Shown here: positions 34,460-48,100 of the stretch, piece by piece
Numbering within the stretch: position 1 is the first letter of the stretch
Layout of the letters: every line of letters starts with the position of its first letter
Assembly: GCA_964017065.1 (NCBI GenBank)
Contig: OZ024783.1
Location: 7,542,391-7,606,390, forward strand
Length of the DNA: 64,000 nucleotides
Source: Haliclona indistincta
Taxonomy: Eukaryota > Porifera > Demospongiae > Haplosclerida > Chalinidae
Direction of reading: 5' to 3'
Program-made: the position numbers and the translations under genes
The notes under the pieces: model-generated
Databases searched by the model: none
What the model saw: only the letters and a program-made list of their open reading frames with translations
What the model was told of the DNA's origin: nothing

Positions 34460-36600
34460 TAGATGTCAATGAATAAGCTCACATGACTATGATGATCAAC
34501 AATGTATGAATACTATTGGAGTATTTGTGTGTGTGGTAACGTTGTTATGAAGGATTATTCCACAAAGTGACAACACTTAATGCTTATAGGTAACACTATA
34601 ATCTGTCGCTCTTCGTGCATAATAATGTTTTAGTTGATCCAAGCTGAGTCTGTTCTACTGAAAATAAGTGCTAACAGTTGTGTTCTCAAAACATAAACAC
34701 AAACAATGATGAATGCTTTTGTAGGAGTGGCTGTATCCTTGACAACAACAAAACAACATCAGGTAATAGCTAGTTAATTAACTCTTCCTTAATAGACGGC
34801 AAATTTCAGCATGAATTTACTGTTTACAGTGTTCTCTTTGTGCACTCTCCCATTCATTCGTAACTTATTAGAGGTGTCATTGAAATTTATTGTGTAGTTC
34901 ATCAAATATATTTTGTTTGCTCTAATCAGATGTTGATGAATGCAATTGTCTGAATCAGTGTGAACAAAGTTGTAACAACACGGTTGGAGGGTTTGAACTT
35001 ATGAGCAACGTCAAGGTACTGTTCTGTTAATAGGCAGTTACTATTATTAGGGAGACACGGTAGTGTCTCCCTATGTAGGGATGAACGAGAAAACAAGATG
35101 GCGGCTACATACAATGTATTAGCGTTCAAACGCTGATATTTCGCCTGGTGATGAATTTTATACGTCCATAGACACTTAGATCTGCTATCTGGCGTTGCCC
35201 CATCTTACAGCAGCAAGGAGATTGCTCGAAATTGTTACTAAAGTGATGAACCTGGAAACGGTGAAAATCGACTTTCGTCATCTTCGTTTTCTTCTTCTTC
35301 TTTCTTCTTTCTTCCACTCGCCTAGCGCCTTTACGCGAGCAGTGCCGAGACCAAAACACCCACGAACAGTCGTGAAATTCTCCTGGCATGTGCCTTTTGA
35401 ACTTTGTTTTTAGCGTAACGGCGATATAAATTCAGCGATTTCTCGATCGTGATCCATTGTCAGCTTAGTGTTAGACGCCATTATTGTGATTGCGTAATAC
35501 GCACGTGACCAAGAAGTGGCTAGCGCACGTGACCAAGCAGCTAGAGTATCGCCGCGCCGTATGGATCAATATGACGGAGAACACATACCCGGCATTTGTC
35601 TGGAGTCTTCGAAGAACGGTAAGCTCGTGTAGGATCGCCATTCTGCGCTTGCCAGATAATTATAACCGCTATATAGGTCTACAAACAAGGGTGGGCGGGG
35701 CTCGTATGCACTGCATGCATGCGTAGGCGACTAGGCAGACCCGATACGTACAGCTTAACAATTTTAGCTACAAATTTAAGAAGAGCCATCAACAACAGGA
35801 ATACTAAACTAATGATGGAAACAAAGACTTCTCCGTACATGCATGATATTGAACTGCACTTCACTAAAAAGAAAAAAGGACACAAACAAGAAATTAAAAA
35901 GATTTCTATCGAAATCAAAAGGATGTAGTGATGAAGAAATCTACCACTGGTTCACAATGTAAACCAACAAGGAACAAGCATAGAATGGTAACACGATTGA
36001 CTTGCTAACAGACCATAGATCCCTACATCAGTGGCTGTACATAAGATCAATATTTTGTCACAAGCTGAATTCTATTCAAAGTGTCTGTCAACAGTAAATA
36101 GCTTAACTAGCTATAGTCTGGCCACAGCAGCCACTGATGTAGGGATCTATGGTCTGTTAGCAAGTCAATCGTGTTACCATTCTATGCTTGTTCCTTGTTG
36201 GTTTACATTGTGAACCAGTGGTAGATTTCTTCATCACTACATCCTTTTGATTTCGATAGAAATCTTTTTAATTTCTTGTTCTTATACAATCATACAGATA
36301 TCGATGAGTGTCTCAATGCTTTTCTAAACACTTTACAATTTGTGCATTAATGCACAATTTTGTGAAAACACTCAAGGATATTTTCAATGTGCATGTCTTC
36401 CTGGCACCCAGCTGAACACAGGAACACAAAGATATCGATATCGATAAGTACTTATGCTAGTCATATCTGCAGCTCCCACAAACCTTCCCAGCACCTCTTT
36501 TTCAGTGCTTGCTTCCTTCGATTACTCCACCTAATACGGCTCAACCCTTACCACCTGGGGCAATTATCGGTATTGCAATCGGAGTAGCAGTTTTTTTTTA
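34460..36600 (+). pseudogene. Third MUC4-type copy, 3' half only, decayed
   Basis: Relics of EGF exons lie at 34463-34590, 34634-34762 and 34930-35015, and of the last EGF/stalk/transmembrane exon at 36299-36592. They carry stops, indels and lost cysteines. The end (GGTATTGCAATCGGAGTAGC) corresponds to the start of the transmembrane helix. The NIDO, AMOP and VWD parts are absent. A 1.2-kb hairpin repeat (35050-36276) sits in the intron before the last relic exon. Confidence 0.85.
35050..36276 (+). mobile_element. 1.2-kb hairpin repeat, copy 2
   Basis: Same structure as copy 1: GGGAGACAC/GTGTCTCCC start, AAGATGGCGGC motif, CACGTGACCAAG boxes and a terminal hairpin with ~148-bp arms. Copy-specific changes (for example AGTGATGAAGAAATC in place of AGGGTTGTGAAATC) appear in both arms. 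It is inserted in an intron of the decayed MUC4-type copy. Confidence 0.9.
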
Positions 36601-37532
36601 CCTTTGTAGTAATCTTGATTTATTCAACATGTCCGTTACTTTTTAAATAAAGAAACAAAAAGTTGAAGATAATTTATAAGTTAAAAATAAGAGATCATCT
36701 TGATACTGCTGAAGATATTTCAATTCTAAACAAAATAATCATTACGTATGATGAAGATTACTTGTCATGATAACATCTATGTTTATGGAGTACTTTGATC
36801 TATAGCTGCAAAAGGTATTTTCATGATAATTTTTGAGTCTTATGTGACGATTAATTTTGAGAGTCTTAAGTTATCATTGAAAGTGCTTCTATTTATACTA
36901 AACTCTTGTCCATGGAATTTCGAACAGACAAAAATTCATCGGCGATTATCTACCTTTGATCTGAGCTACGATTAATGCACACGGGCCGAGGGGCGTGAGG
37001 GCTATTTTAGTTGTTATATAGGGTGGAGCTAGTTAGCAGCTCGAACGACTCGGCCGAAGTTACCGTCTCTAAGCGTAAGTTATTTATCATTGTATCTCTC
37101 AGCTTGAATAAAATATTCCTGTTGCCTTGATGGTTTTTCGCGCCGATTTGTAGATAGAATAAATATTTTGCTGACAACTTGACATGTAGCCTAGCTAGCA
37201 ATTTGGCGCTTATGGCACTCACTCAAACATCATGTGTGGTATGCAGCATGGTGCCCACCACAAGTCCGAGACCATTGATGGCGTGATTACAGTATGGGCC
37301 CCAGCTATAGGTATACTACAGTTAGTAACACATTTAGCTTGTGCAACACAAAAGTATCAGTTTGCGCCCTCATGAATAATGATAATGTTGCACTAGGAAA
37401 TCACTTTTAAACAATCCGTGAATACTTTTATTTGTTGCGCAGGTAAACAGCTGGTTAGCTGTTGGTATAGTGTAGCTAACTACTGTTCTATTCTGCTGCA
37501 GACATAAGGCACTAGCTGTTCGACCACAAAAA
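36601..37532. other. Upstream region of MUC4-type gene B
   Basis: No exon recognised. It presumably includes the promoter of gene B; no TATA box or other element assigned. Confidence 0.4.
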
Positions 37533-40500
37533 ATGGCAGCAATGAAGACAGCTGTGATTCTTTTACTGATAACTTATGCTCATGCAAGTAAGTATAAGCA
37601 ATGTATAATAATCCTACTGACTTACAACTTTTTATACTTCACTGATTCATCTGTAGCACATGAGGAACTAGATAGTGGATCTGGAAGCGGGAGTGCAACA
37701 AATGAAAGTGAGTTGCATTTTGTATATGCAGTACATTACAATGTGGGACTTTTAAAGGCAATAATCATACATGCATTAACATTATTTCTGATATGACCAC
37801 ACAGAAATTCACATAACCATGTCGGTTTTCATACTTTATACCATTTCAGCTATAAATATTGATCAACTTAATGGATTAGGTCAATCTTGCTGTGGTGTAG
37901 CAAACAATACTGACAATGTGGAATGCTACATGTCTTTATCTGATTGCAGCTATCCGTTCCTTACTAAACCATGCTTTAATCTTTCCGAATGCTGCCCAGG
38001 CATTATATGCACAGGTAAGCACTATAAGCTAGAAATAATAATCATTATTTTGATGATTTATGCAGCTCAAATCACTCCAACTGAATCTCCAATTATAGGT
38101 TAGCTGCTACAATGTGATGAATTCCATAACATACATGTATAATTAAAATTTTACATAATTGCAGAAAGTGTCTTCAAATTTCTTGAATTTGACAACAGTA
38201 TCTCTACTGTCAATATTTTAAATAAAAAAGCAGACAGTGTATCTGAAGAAATTGTGATTAACAATGGGCTTCCTACATACACAAAGAACCTTGATGACAG
38301 CATAAGTCAAACTGCAGCTTATGTAAGCTAATAATTATAACCAAAAGAATAATGACATTAATTTTTTATTAGGTTAGCGACAATGGAGCAATTTCTTTTG
38401 ACAAGCCATTTCTTTTCTATCAGCCTCAACGGTTTCCAACTACGAATACCAACATCAGAGAATCGTTTGTTGTGGCTCCATTTTGGGCAGATGTAGACAA
38501 CAGAAAATCTGGCGAGATAACTTATCAAGTTTACGATGCTATTAATCCAAATACTATTCCAATGATCAACAATGTCAGCCAGTTTGTATCAGAAACAATC
38601 AATAAACAATTTACTGGCTGTTGGATGCTGCTGGTTGAGTGGAGAGATGTGCATCCATTCCCACATGGACAAATCAATGAGACAGATGCTCAATTCTCTT
38701 TTGCTAACAAGGTATATAATAGCTATGATTTCTCAACATTATGCTGCCCTTTTTCTCCTGCAGACCAACACGTTTCAAGCCATCATTATCACTGATTCTC
38801 TGGAGTCGTATTCAGTTTTCACGTACAAAAGTGACTCGCTTCAATGGTCAGGATTGGATGGATTCTATAATGAAGCTGTGGTTGGTTATAACACAGATGG
38901 CGTGTTTCAAAACCATCCTTTGTCTGGCACAGAACACATTTTGAATATTGCCAAAAAATCATCATACAATAACATGGTGAAGAAAATTGGAAATTTGGAC
39001 ACTGACTTGCAACGTGCTAGGAAACAATGCTTTCTCAAATTTCTTGATGATCGTGTTAAGTATAACAATGTGCAACTACGTAGCCGGCTCACACAACCTT
39101 GTCCTTGCTCAATTTTTCAAGCCTGGTCTGAGAGACGGTTTATTTTCAGCTTTGAAAGATCTGTGTTCAAGTACAATGAGAATGGAACGCTTTGCTTTTC
39201 CCAGTTCTTTCCATCTGCCTTTGGCAGTGGACAACTGTGCTGCTACAGCTTTAGGTGAGAAATCATCTAACCGCCTTTTTGCTTAACACATAATTTTGTA
39301 ATTTGTATTATATAGTCCACAAAGCTTTGGTGCATTGCTAACTGAAGGAAGATATGGTAGTCCTCTCTTGGTTTCTAATCCATACTTTCGTTCAAGACAA
39401 GTGTATGAAGATGATGATTTGAACTTCCATCGTGTGTGTTGCCTGGAAGCTGATCGATGTGATTTGTTTCACATGAGGAGACCATCCGATGATTGCAGTA
39501 CATACAGACCACCTCGATTTAGTAAGATTTTATAGATTTAAATTTGTGGGTTTATTATGTTTATAGGTTGGTGTTGGGGTGATCCTCATATAAACACAAT
39601 GGATGGACACTCGTTCACTTTCAACGGGCGTGGTGAATACAGACCAATCTCAATGGGTGATGAGTTTGAATTGCAAGCTCGTACAGAACCAGTCGATGCT
39701 AATACAACAGCCACTCAGTTTACAGCTTGTGCAATGGCATCACCAAAGAATGGAACAAGAATTGAGGTAATGGTACACTGCATGCATTAAATTGTACTAT
39801 AGCCATAAATCTTTTTGGTAGATAAGAATCAACAATGACACTCTCATGACTCTGGTGGATGGTGCTGATGTGACGGATGAACTGATTGCTAACAATGGTA
39901 CTGCAATGTACAGTGATAATGCAATCAGTATTAACAGGACATCAAACACGAGTGTGAGAATATCATTCATGTCCGGTGTGGGAATGGAGGTAGCTTTAAG
40001 AACAGGGTTCTTGTCATTCCTGGGAAAGATGCCACTAGAGTTTATGGGAAAGCAGAGAGGACTCCTTGGAAATTTTGACGGCAATGCATCAAATGATTTC
40101 ATCTTTCCCAATGGAACAATGCTTCCAGTAAATGCATCTGACAGAGAACTTCATTATTATGGACAGTCATGTATGTTGCATACAATAATCTTTTAGCTGC
40201 AGTTAGAATCAACTATTATTTCTCTTTTACAGGGCACATAATTCTTAATGAGAGCCTGTTCACTTATCCTGACAACAAGACTGCCGCTGACTACACCTTT
40301 CCGGACCACATGCCAGTGTTTATGGATGAGTTGGATGAGTCTGCAATAGCTGAAGCACGAGGAGTGTGTGGCAATAACACACAGTGTATATATGATCTCA
40401 CACAGACTGGGAATGTTGAGCTAGCAATGACCACCTTGGCTGTCAATGAAGAGAATTTGGAAGAAGAAACTCTTGCAGGTATTTAAGACAAGTATTTTAA

Positions 40501-42916
40501 ATCACTTTTGCGGTTGCATTGTAGAAAATTTACCTCCAAGACTAAATGGATCATCTTTGTTTGAAATTACTACTGGGCAGTTAAATGAGTACCACTTTGT
40601 TGCTAATGATTCCGATAATTTCACACTAAATGTGCTTGGAGGCCTTCCTGGCAGCCTTGTGAAACATGGTGATGGAACACAGCACACATTCTCTGTCAAC
40701 CTAGCTAGTGCTGTGAATTCAACAGTCTCTTTCTATGCTGCTGACACACTCAATGCTACTAGTCTGTTGAATCCTCATGTGCACATGTGTGCCTGTCAGA
40801 ATGGTAACTGCACACTTGATGGAGTGTTGAATAGAGATGCTGACCCACTAATCATGAACTGTATCTGTCCAGAAGGTGAGCACAAAATCACGAATTGCTA
40901 CGATTTATTCTCTGCATTTGCACAGCCTATACTGGTCGTTTTTGTGAAGAAGATGTGGATGGGTGCACTGAAATATCGTGCTTCACTGGAGTTGCATGCA
41001 CTGACAATGCAGCACCTATGACAGGAGCAACATGTGGTCCTTGTCCACCTGGACTAGTAGGGGATGGAATGAAATGTGTAGGTAAGGTCTCCACAATGTC
41101 ATTCGGCATACTTGTATGGAAATGTATAATTTTGTCATTTTCGTATAGATATCAATGAATGTTCTACTGGTAATCATAACTGTCAGCAAGTCTGTGTCAA
41201 CACTGAAGGGTCTTTCATGTGTGAATGCAGAATGGGCTATGAACTGGTCAACACAACTCACTGCACAGGTCAATATATTATTCCCTACTAGTACTGCACT
41301 TTAATGTCTCAGTGCACATATTTATATCTTTGATGATTGCGGAAGTGAAATATTCATTTGTTTGTTATAGATATCAATGAATGTGCTATTAGCTCACATG
41401 ACTGTGATCAACAGTGTATGAATACTATTGGAGGATTTGAGTGTGGCTGCTATGAAGGATTTATTCTACAAAGTGACAATAGCTCATGCTCAAGTAATAA
41501 AACTTTTACTTTTTATAATTTGTCATACTTGAATTCATTTAATCTTTATCTTTAGTTCACCCGAGCCGAGAATGTTCTACCAATGACAATTGTGAACAGT
41601 TGTGTGCTCGGAATATTGACACAAACGATGAAGAATGTTTCTGCACGAGTGGCTATATCCTTGATGATAACAACAGAACTTGCTCTGGTAAGCCAGGAAC
41701 TGAGTATATAGTGTACATGTAGACAATAATTTTATCCCAAAAAATTAAATTTTTCCCTTTTCTTTCAGAGACACCCTAAGCCTAGAATCGAAGCATTTTT
41801 GTTAAAAGTTTAACTGTATTTATATCCTATTATGCAGACATTGATGAATGTGATGGTCTGAATCCATGTGAGCAGAGTTGCAACAACACAGATGGCGGGT
41901 TTCAGTGTGGATGTGATAAAGGTTTTGTGCTTGAGAGCAACTCATTCTCATGTGAAGGTCTGTGTAGCCTAAGGTTAAATGCAGTGCTAGTACATGTACT
42001 TATACTTGCACAGATATTGATGAGTGTTTCAATGCTGTTCTGAACAACATACAGTTGTGCATTGATGCACAGTTCTGTGAAAACACTCCGGGGTCGTTTC
42101 AATGTCGATGCCCACCTGGAACTCAGCTGAACACAGGAAGACAAACATGCGAAATAATACCAACTTCTACATCAGTATTACCTTCCTCTCCAGCCACATC
42201 CACTCCAATAAACTACCCTAGTATTGATTTTTCAGTGCTTCCCTCAGTCACTCCAGCTATCACTGAAATCTTACCGCCTGAGGCAATCTTTGGTATTACC
42301 ATTGGAGCAGTTGGTTTGGTGGTGATACTACTGATACCTGTTATGATAGTCTGCTACAGTGTTCGTAGCAAGTAAGTTTGATCAATAATTATAACATACA
42401 GTCTAAAGAACCCCTCTTAGTGAACTCTTGGTCTTTAACAGTCTTCTTTATAACAGTAGAACCCTTTAATTTGGACACACTTGCATGGGATATACCCAGT
42501 GTCATGATTAAAGAGATATCCTGATTTTAGGAGTCGTTACATAATAATCATTGTATAATTGTAAGCAAGGACCCTTTTACATTATAGTGGGTGTCCTTAA
42601 TTTAGAGGGGTTACTCTGTATTAATTTTACTAGATCCAGATTGCATGTGTAAACCAGAGGAGCACATAGCAAGTTGCTTCATATGGGAAAATTGTCGTCA
42701 AGATTTAACTGTAATTTTTGGTTCCTGGATCAATGGTCTATGCATCAGTCTGAGTACCTAGTTTTGTTGTTACGTAGTTCTAATCGTTGTTACTGTATTA
42801 TGTGTTAGTGACTCTCTTTATTGCCATACAGATGCAACAAAAGGGCGAGGGCAAAGAAAAGATATTATGCTGAGTATGCAGGGGAGGTCATCATACCAAA
42901 TAAAGCATATAGATGA
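37533..42916 (+). CDS. MUC4-type receptor B: NIDO-AMOP-VWD-EGF-TM
   Basis: Nineteen exons: 37533-37587, 37657-37707, 37850-38014, 38066-38098, 38165-38322, 38373-38711, 38764-39254, 39316-39521, 39567-39766, 39822-40170, 40233-40478, 40525-40875, 40926-41081, 41149-41268, 41371-41493, 41556-41687, 41838-41957, 42014-42371, 42832-42916; 1245 residues in one frame. Signal peptide ([15 protein letters not shown]), acidic Ser-Gly run (DSGSGSGSA, a possible glycosaminoglycan site), a Cys-rich block unique to B (QSCCGVANN...CCPGIICTG), then the NIDO, AMOP, VWD ([12 protein letters not shown]), EGF-like and transmembrane part shared almost residue for residue with gene A. The tail differs from [13 protein letters not shown] carries three tyrosines where A has [13 protein letters not shown] surface adhesion or lining role is inferred from the architecture. 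Confidence 0.88.
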
Positions 42917-43484
42917 AGATACATGTACCACTAATAGGTACAGAGATTGGATTATAATTATTTTGTCATGCAACTATAACAGTATGATTATGTTCAAACA
43001 CGTCATGAAAACGTCGGGGTCAACTGGGGTCAAGTACCTTACTGGTGATACTATCAAAATTGTAATTTTTTGGGTCCATGTAGTAAATGCCGAAATTTAA
43101 CACACCTAGTTTAGACCATGATTGAACAAGCTGTAAAATTAATATTAACACAAATATCTAACGATCATATAATGCATCAAATGTCTAAAAATGATTAATT
43201 CGTGTGTTTAGCTGAACAGCACACCATTCTTTCTAAAGTTCAGCCATCAACGTACACACTCACTAGATAGATTGTAATGCCTAGCCACCAGAAAGCTTAC
43301 AAGTCATGTAAAAAGCTTAATAATAACTTGAGTATAGCGTAACAGGGTTCACCAAACACACGGTGATAAACAAAAAGTGTATTTTATTATTACAATCAAG
43401 AATGATATACTATGGTCCTTGCCAATAGAGTTCCTAGCACTACAGTTGTTCGACTACAGTCATTGGCTGCTTTTTAGGCCTTGC
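42917..43484. other. Spacer between MUC4-type gene B and COX6A
   Basis: Convergent spacer, paralogous in part to 33995-34402. Likely holds both 3' UTRs. No extra gene. Confidence 0.5.
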
Positions 43485-43841
43485 TCACTCGTCCTCGTAG
43501 CCATCAGGAAGAGGGTTTGTTCTTGGATTGTGAATCAAGGTGTGGTTACCGTCTCCCCATGGAAAAGGTTTGCCACGTATCCTCAGATGAGCGTATGGGA
43601 TGAACGGGTCCCTTCCGTGCTCCTCGACGTGCTTGTGGTGCTCCTCTTCCTTCTTGTAGCTTGAGTAAGCGACCAGACCGACCATGGGTATAGCTACGAA
43701 CAGTGATAGCCTTTTCCACAACAGCATGGTCGAGAGAGCGTGCTCTTCGACTGCTCTTACTTGTTCGGCATACGCACTAGCGTACCTACGACTCTGGCGA
43801 GAGAGCAAACGCCAAGAACAAGACCGCAAAACAGACGCCAT
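43485..43841 (-). CDS. COX6A: Cytochrome c oxidase subunit 6A, mitochondrial
   Basis: 118 residues on the minus strand, single exon. The C-terminal core [19 protein letters not shown] and the end [14 protein letters not shown] are the diagnostic COX6A signature. One transmembrane helix ([18 protein letters not shown]) follows an Arg/Ser-rich presequence ([19 protein letters not shown]). The Met at 43841 is chosen over the frame's first Met at 43922 because it gives a typical mitochondrial targeting start and family length (about 110). It is a nuclear-encoded accessory subunit of complex IV in the inner membrane. It is divergently arranged with PNISR, sharing an 850-bp intergenic region. Confidence 0.93.
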   Translation of the reverse strand: MASVLRSCSWRLLSRQSRRYASAYAEQVRAVEEHALSTMLLWKRLSLFVAIPMVGLVAYSSYKKEEEHHKHVEEHGRDPFIPYAHLRIRGKPFPWGDGNHTLIHNPRTNPLPDGYEDE

Positions 43842-44694
43842 TTTGTACAGCAACTTGTGACAAACAAGACACGCCCACAAACCGCGCCTGTTGTCCGCAC
43901 CCACAACATTTTTTCGTGCCATGCTGGATTTTGACGACCTTCTGTGATGTTCTGCCTCAGACTCTCAGCCAGCAGCTAGTGACGCACTTACTCCGTGTAC
44001 ACAGAGTCGCGGCAGGAACACAGGATCCGTCTCTGGTAGTTTGATACTATACAAAAACTTTGAACATTCAGAGCGGATGATTTGTAAATATAATAATTTA
44101 TTGTAGTTGAAAAACCTTGTGGTCGATCGGGTAGCGCGTGTATTGTGAGCGAGTATACTTATTATATACCCGTCGCTGGCAATAGGCCTGTCGGTGCAAT
44201 TGGGCGACGCTAGCGTATCGTAGCGTTCTTGTATACGAAGTTGTGACACTTGTGTTTCAGTGTGTTTTTATCACGTGGTTTATTACTAGTCTAAACGGTT
44301 GAGATTTAATTTTACGTCTGTGAGTTGTCACGTCTCACTTTAATCTCCTTTCTGGCAACCGTGTATAAACCCACTGTTCGTCCAGCATCCATACCATCGG
44401 AATCCGTGCATATTTTGACAGTTTTACGCGGTTGAAGGAGCACCAATATTATCGGTACCATTCGTCCTTTTTATGATGCGGCCTGCATTTCTTTGTCGAG
44501 ATATCAATCATGTGTTTGTTATAAGCTCTGAGGACCAGTATCACAGTGAGTTATAATCCTGCTCAATCACTACATGGTATGTGTTAGACAATAGAAAAAA
44601 ATGGACCCCCAAAACTTTTTTGTATACATGTGTTTACCATTTTCTCTTCATTTAGTACAGGTGGTGTAATCAAGAAAATTTCTTTTAACGCAAC
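43842..44694. promoter_or_regulatory. Divergent COX6A/PNISR intergenic region
   Basis: The two housekeeping genes start head to head with 853 bp between start codons, so the region likely holds a bidirectional promoter (inference). An acceptor-like TTTAGTACAG just before the PNISR ATG suggests an upstream non-coding exon. No specific motif is assigned. Confidence 0.5.
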
Positions 44695-45093
44695 ATGTGG
44701 TCTCAGAATCAGTTACTATGGCAACAGCAGCAATGGGCAGCGGCGGCAGCTGCTTCAGCGATGCAGCAACAGGCACCAGCACAGGGTCTGCCATCATCAG
44801 CCGTACTAGCACCTGTGCCTGTAGCAGCGACCGAGTCGAAGCAAGAAGACACCGACAAAGCGAAAGCATCAGGTAGGTCAAGCACTCTGTTGCCAACTGC
44901 TTTCTCGAGCGTATTGTTGATGCCTATATGTGTAGTCTTATGAAGAATATTTCGTGCCTAAATAGCACCTAGTACCATTCCTTTTATGCATGTGTGTGTT
45001 AGAGAGCTACGCTGGGTTGCTAGTGAATAATAATCTCAATGATATCTTGTCAGTATTATAATAATCGGTAACTAATACACACGTACACACTTT

Positions 45094-45165
<72 letters not shown>

Positions 45166-48100
45166 AGGATGGGCAGCAAAGGCTAGTCAGTGGGCCCAGC
45201 AGAGGCAAGCTCAGGAGCAATACGCCATGTGGCAGCAACAACAACAACAGCAGCAGCAAATGATCGCTTTACAACAGCAACAGCAGCAGATGGCAGCTCT
45301 ACAGCACCAGCAACAGCTAGCTGCCATGCAACAGCAACAAGCACACATGCAGCAGTTTCAGCAGCAACAAGCTCCTGTCCCTACACAGCAACCGACCTTT
45401 CAGCAACAGCAACAACAGTCAATTCCTGCTCTTCAACAGCAACAACAGTCTCTTCAGCAGCAGCACCAAGCAATGCAGCATCAGCAACAACTTCCGCCCA
45501 CACCTTCACACCACCAGGCACATGGTCAAGTGCAGAGTCAGCACCAGCAATTCCCTACCACACCAGCTCAAAACCAACCGCATCCTTCAATGCAGGGACA
45601 GCAGTATCCTTCCACTCCAACTCAGCAGCACCAAGTTAGAGCTTCCATACAACAAGGAGTACAGCAATTCCGTCCAGCTCAGCATCCGATGGTCCCTACA
45701 CCTCCACAACATCGACCACCATCTCAGTCACCTCGTCCTCCCGCTCATCCAGGGCCTGGTCCTCGTGGTCCGCCTCGATTTCCTACTAATCGCCCTCCAG
45801 TTCGAAGTCAGTCACCCCAATCTGGTAGACCACCTCGTATTCCCGGTCCACGTGGATCGTATGGCCCTGCTCCACGTGGTCCTCATGGTATGGTGCCACG
45901 CGGTCCTCCTCCACCCTTTGCTCGTGGCGGTCAACAATTCCGTCCTCCATTTCAGCAGAGGCGACCCCAAGTACCATTCCGAGCTGTGCGTAATCCCGAG
46001 TTTCATGACGGTCCAAGAGCTAGACCTCCTCCTCATCCGAGATTTCGAGGCCCTCCACCTTCGCGAGGTCCTGGGCATTATCGGCCTATGTGGAATCCTG
46101 ATATTCATCACCCTCCTGGACCTGACTATTACTCTGGTGAGGTACCACCAACTGAGGCAATGTTTGGGGAGGACCTATACCATGAGGATGACCTATACCA
46201 TGAGGATAACATGTACTATGAATACCAGGAAGAAGCCGGCACTGACCAAGTCACTGACGATCAGTTTCCAGAAGAACCTGTGCCTTCACAAGAACAAGCA
46301 ATGCCTCCTGCTCCACTCTTCCAACAGTCAGTCAAATTTGAGCAAGAACAAAAGCCACCATCTTCTGAGATACAAGAACTTTCCTCTACTGTGAAATCTC
46401 AGATGCCGGCAAACTCCAACCAACCCACCTCAGCTGACGTTCATGAAACCAAGCATCTGGTTGACACTAAGCCTCTTCTCCCATCAGAAGTATCGGACAC
46501 TGCTTCTGTAAGTTCTGTCAGTACTGTTAAATCCTCCAAAACTACCAGCATCCCTGGTTTAGACCTTGCTGACTCCTTGAGTGCCAAGGATGAAGCTCCG
46601 GCACCCTCAACCGATGGTCATCAATCGACTGACGTCATGGCTTCGCTTGGAAAAATCGTTTCGCAACTTCAATTTCTCAAAAGCAGTCAGTCCACTAGTT
46701 TCAAGGCGCTTGGAAAGATCCCCGGTGTGCAAGAGAAGAGAGCAGAGATTGAGGAGAGTGAAGAGGTCAAACGAAAGGTCGCTGCCCTGTTGAAAGAAGA
46801 GAGTGATAGTGATGGAGAAGGGAAGGAGCCAGTCCCAGATAGTGTACCAAATGTCCCAGAAATGTCTCCACCTGCTCGTGATTTTGATGGCTATGTCAAT
46901 CCTGAATACTATGACGGACGTCCGGGTTTCAACCAGCGTCCAACGGAACGGCCTTATCCTTCTAGAGACTATCCACCACCTCGAGGTGAACCGCCACCAC
47001 CACCTCGAGGTGGGCATCAGTTCAATCGTGAGGCAGACTGGGAACGTGAAAGGGCAGAACCACCACACGGTCGGTACGATCACAACCCAGCGCAACAGCC
47101 CTGGGGAGACGGCCTTCCCAGGCACAGGAGGGAGGCTGAATATGATCATTACTATCAACCAGACCATCGCCCGCCACATGAGCCCTGGCAGGACAGAGAC
47201 CGCTTACCTCCTCGCCGCTCCCCACCTCCTATGCACTGCACTCCACCTCCTATGCGCCATTCTCCCCCTCCTCGTCGCTCTTCTCCTCCTCGTCGTTCCC
47301 CTCCACGGCGGTCTCCCCCTCCCTCTCACTGGGAAGACTATCCTCCATCAAGGCCCCCGCCCCACGTTGCTTCAAGGGGAAGGGATGTTTATGAGGACAG
47401 CTTTCCACCTCATGATGGTCATGGATATCCTCCTCCTCCTGTGCCTCCTCCTGAAAGACAAATTGCACCGCCTCAGGAAGAAGACTATGGTTATACTCAC
47501 AGCACCTCGGTCCTTTCCGCTATAAAGACAGTTGACTACAACCACGGACAGGCTGCTCAAGACCATTATAGCGATCTAGCGCCTCCCTCACGTGATTATC
47601 CATCTTACGAATCTTACGGGAATGTTCCATACGGCGGTGCTCAGCCTAGCATGCATGCAGAGAGCTTTACACCAGAGCAGCTGTTTAGTCAGTATCAGCA
47701 CGAGTTCACTGGCAATATGGACCCTGCTGCCTTCCTTCCTCAAATGACTGGTAAGCACACTAGTTCTTAATACATGTACGTCGTCAAGCGTAGTACAAGA
47801 GGCGGACTGGATTATTTTGTTGAGCATTTTACTGGTGTTTGTAAAACTTAAAATGCTGTGCAATGCATTTAGACAAAGTTGGGCTTGCTTTAGAAAAGGA
47901 CAGAATTTAAAAATTAGATTCTTGATGTATCATTGTTATATCTGAAATAATGTTGTATTCGTTGATAGGTGAGAATCGGCGTAAGGGACTACCACTCTGG
48001 ATCAGAGAGCAGTTGGAGAAAATCAAGGAGAAGGAACAGCTCGAGCGAGAAGTGGAGGCAGCTCGTCGGCAGGCTGAGCACACCGGTCATTCGTCATGGA

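Noticed and set aside
45522..46394. Long alternative frames over PNISR exon 2, on both strands
   Set aside because: Shadow frames caused by the biased Q/P/R codon composition; the spliced PNISR frame accounts for the region.
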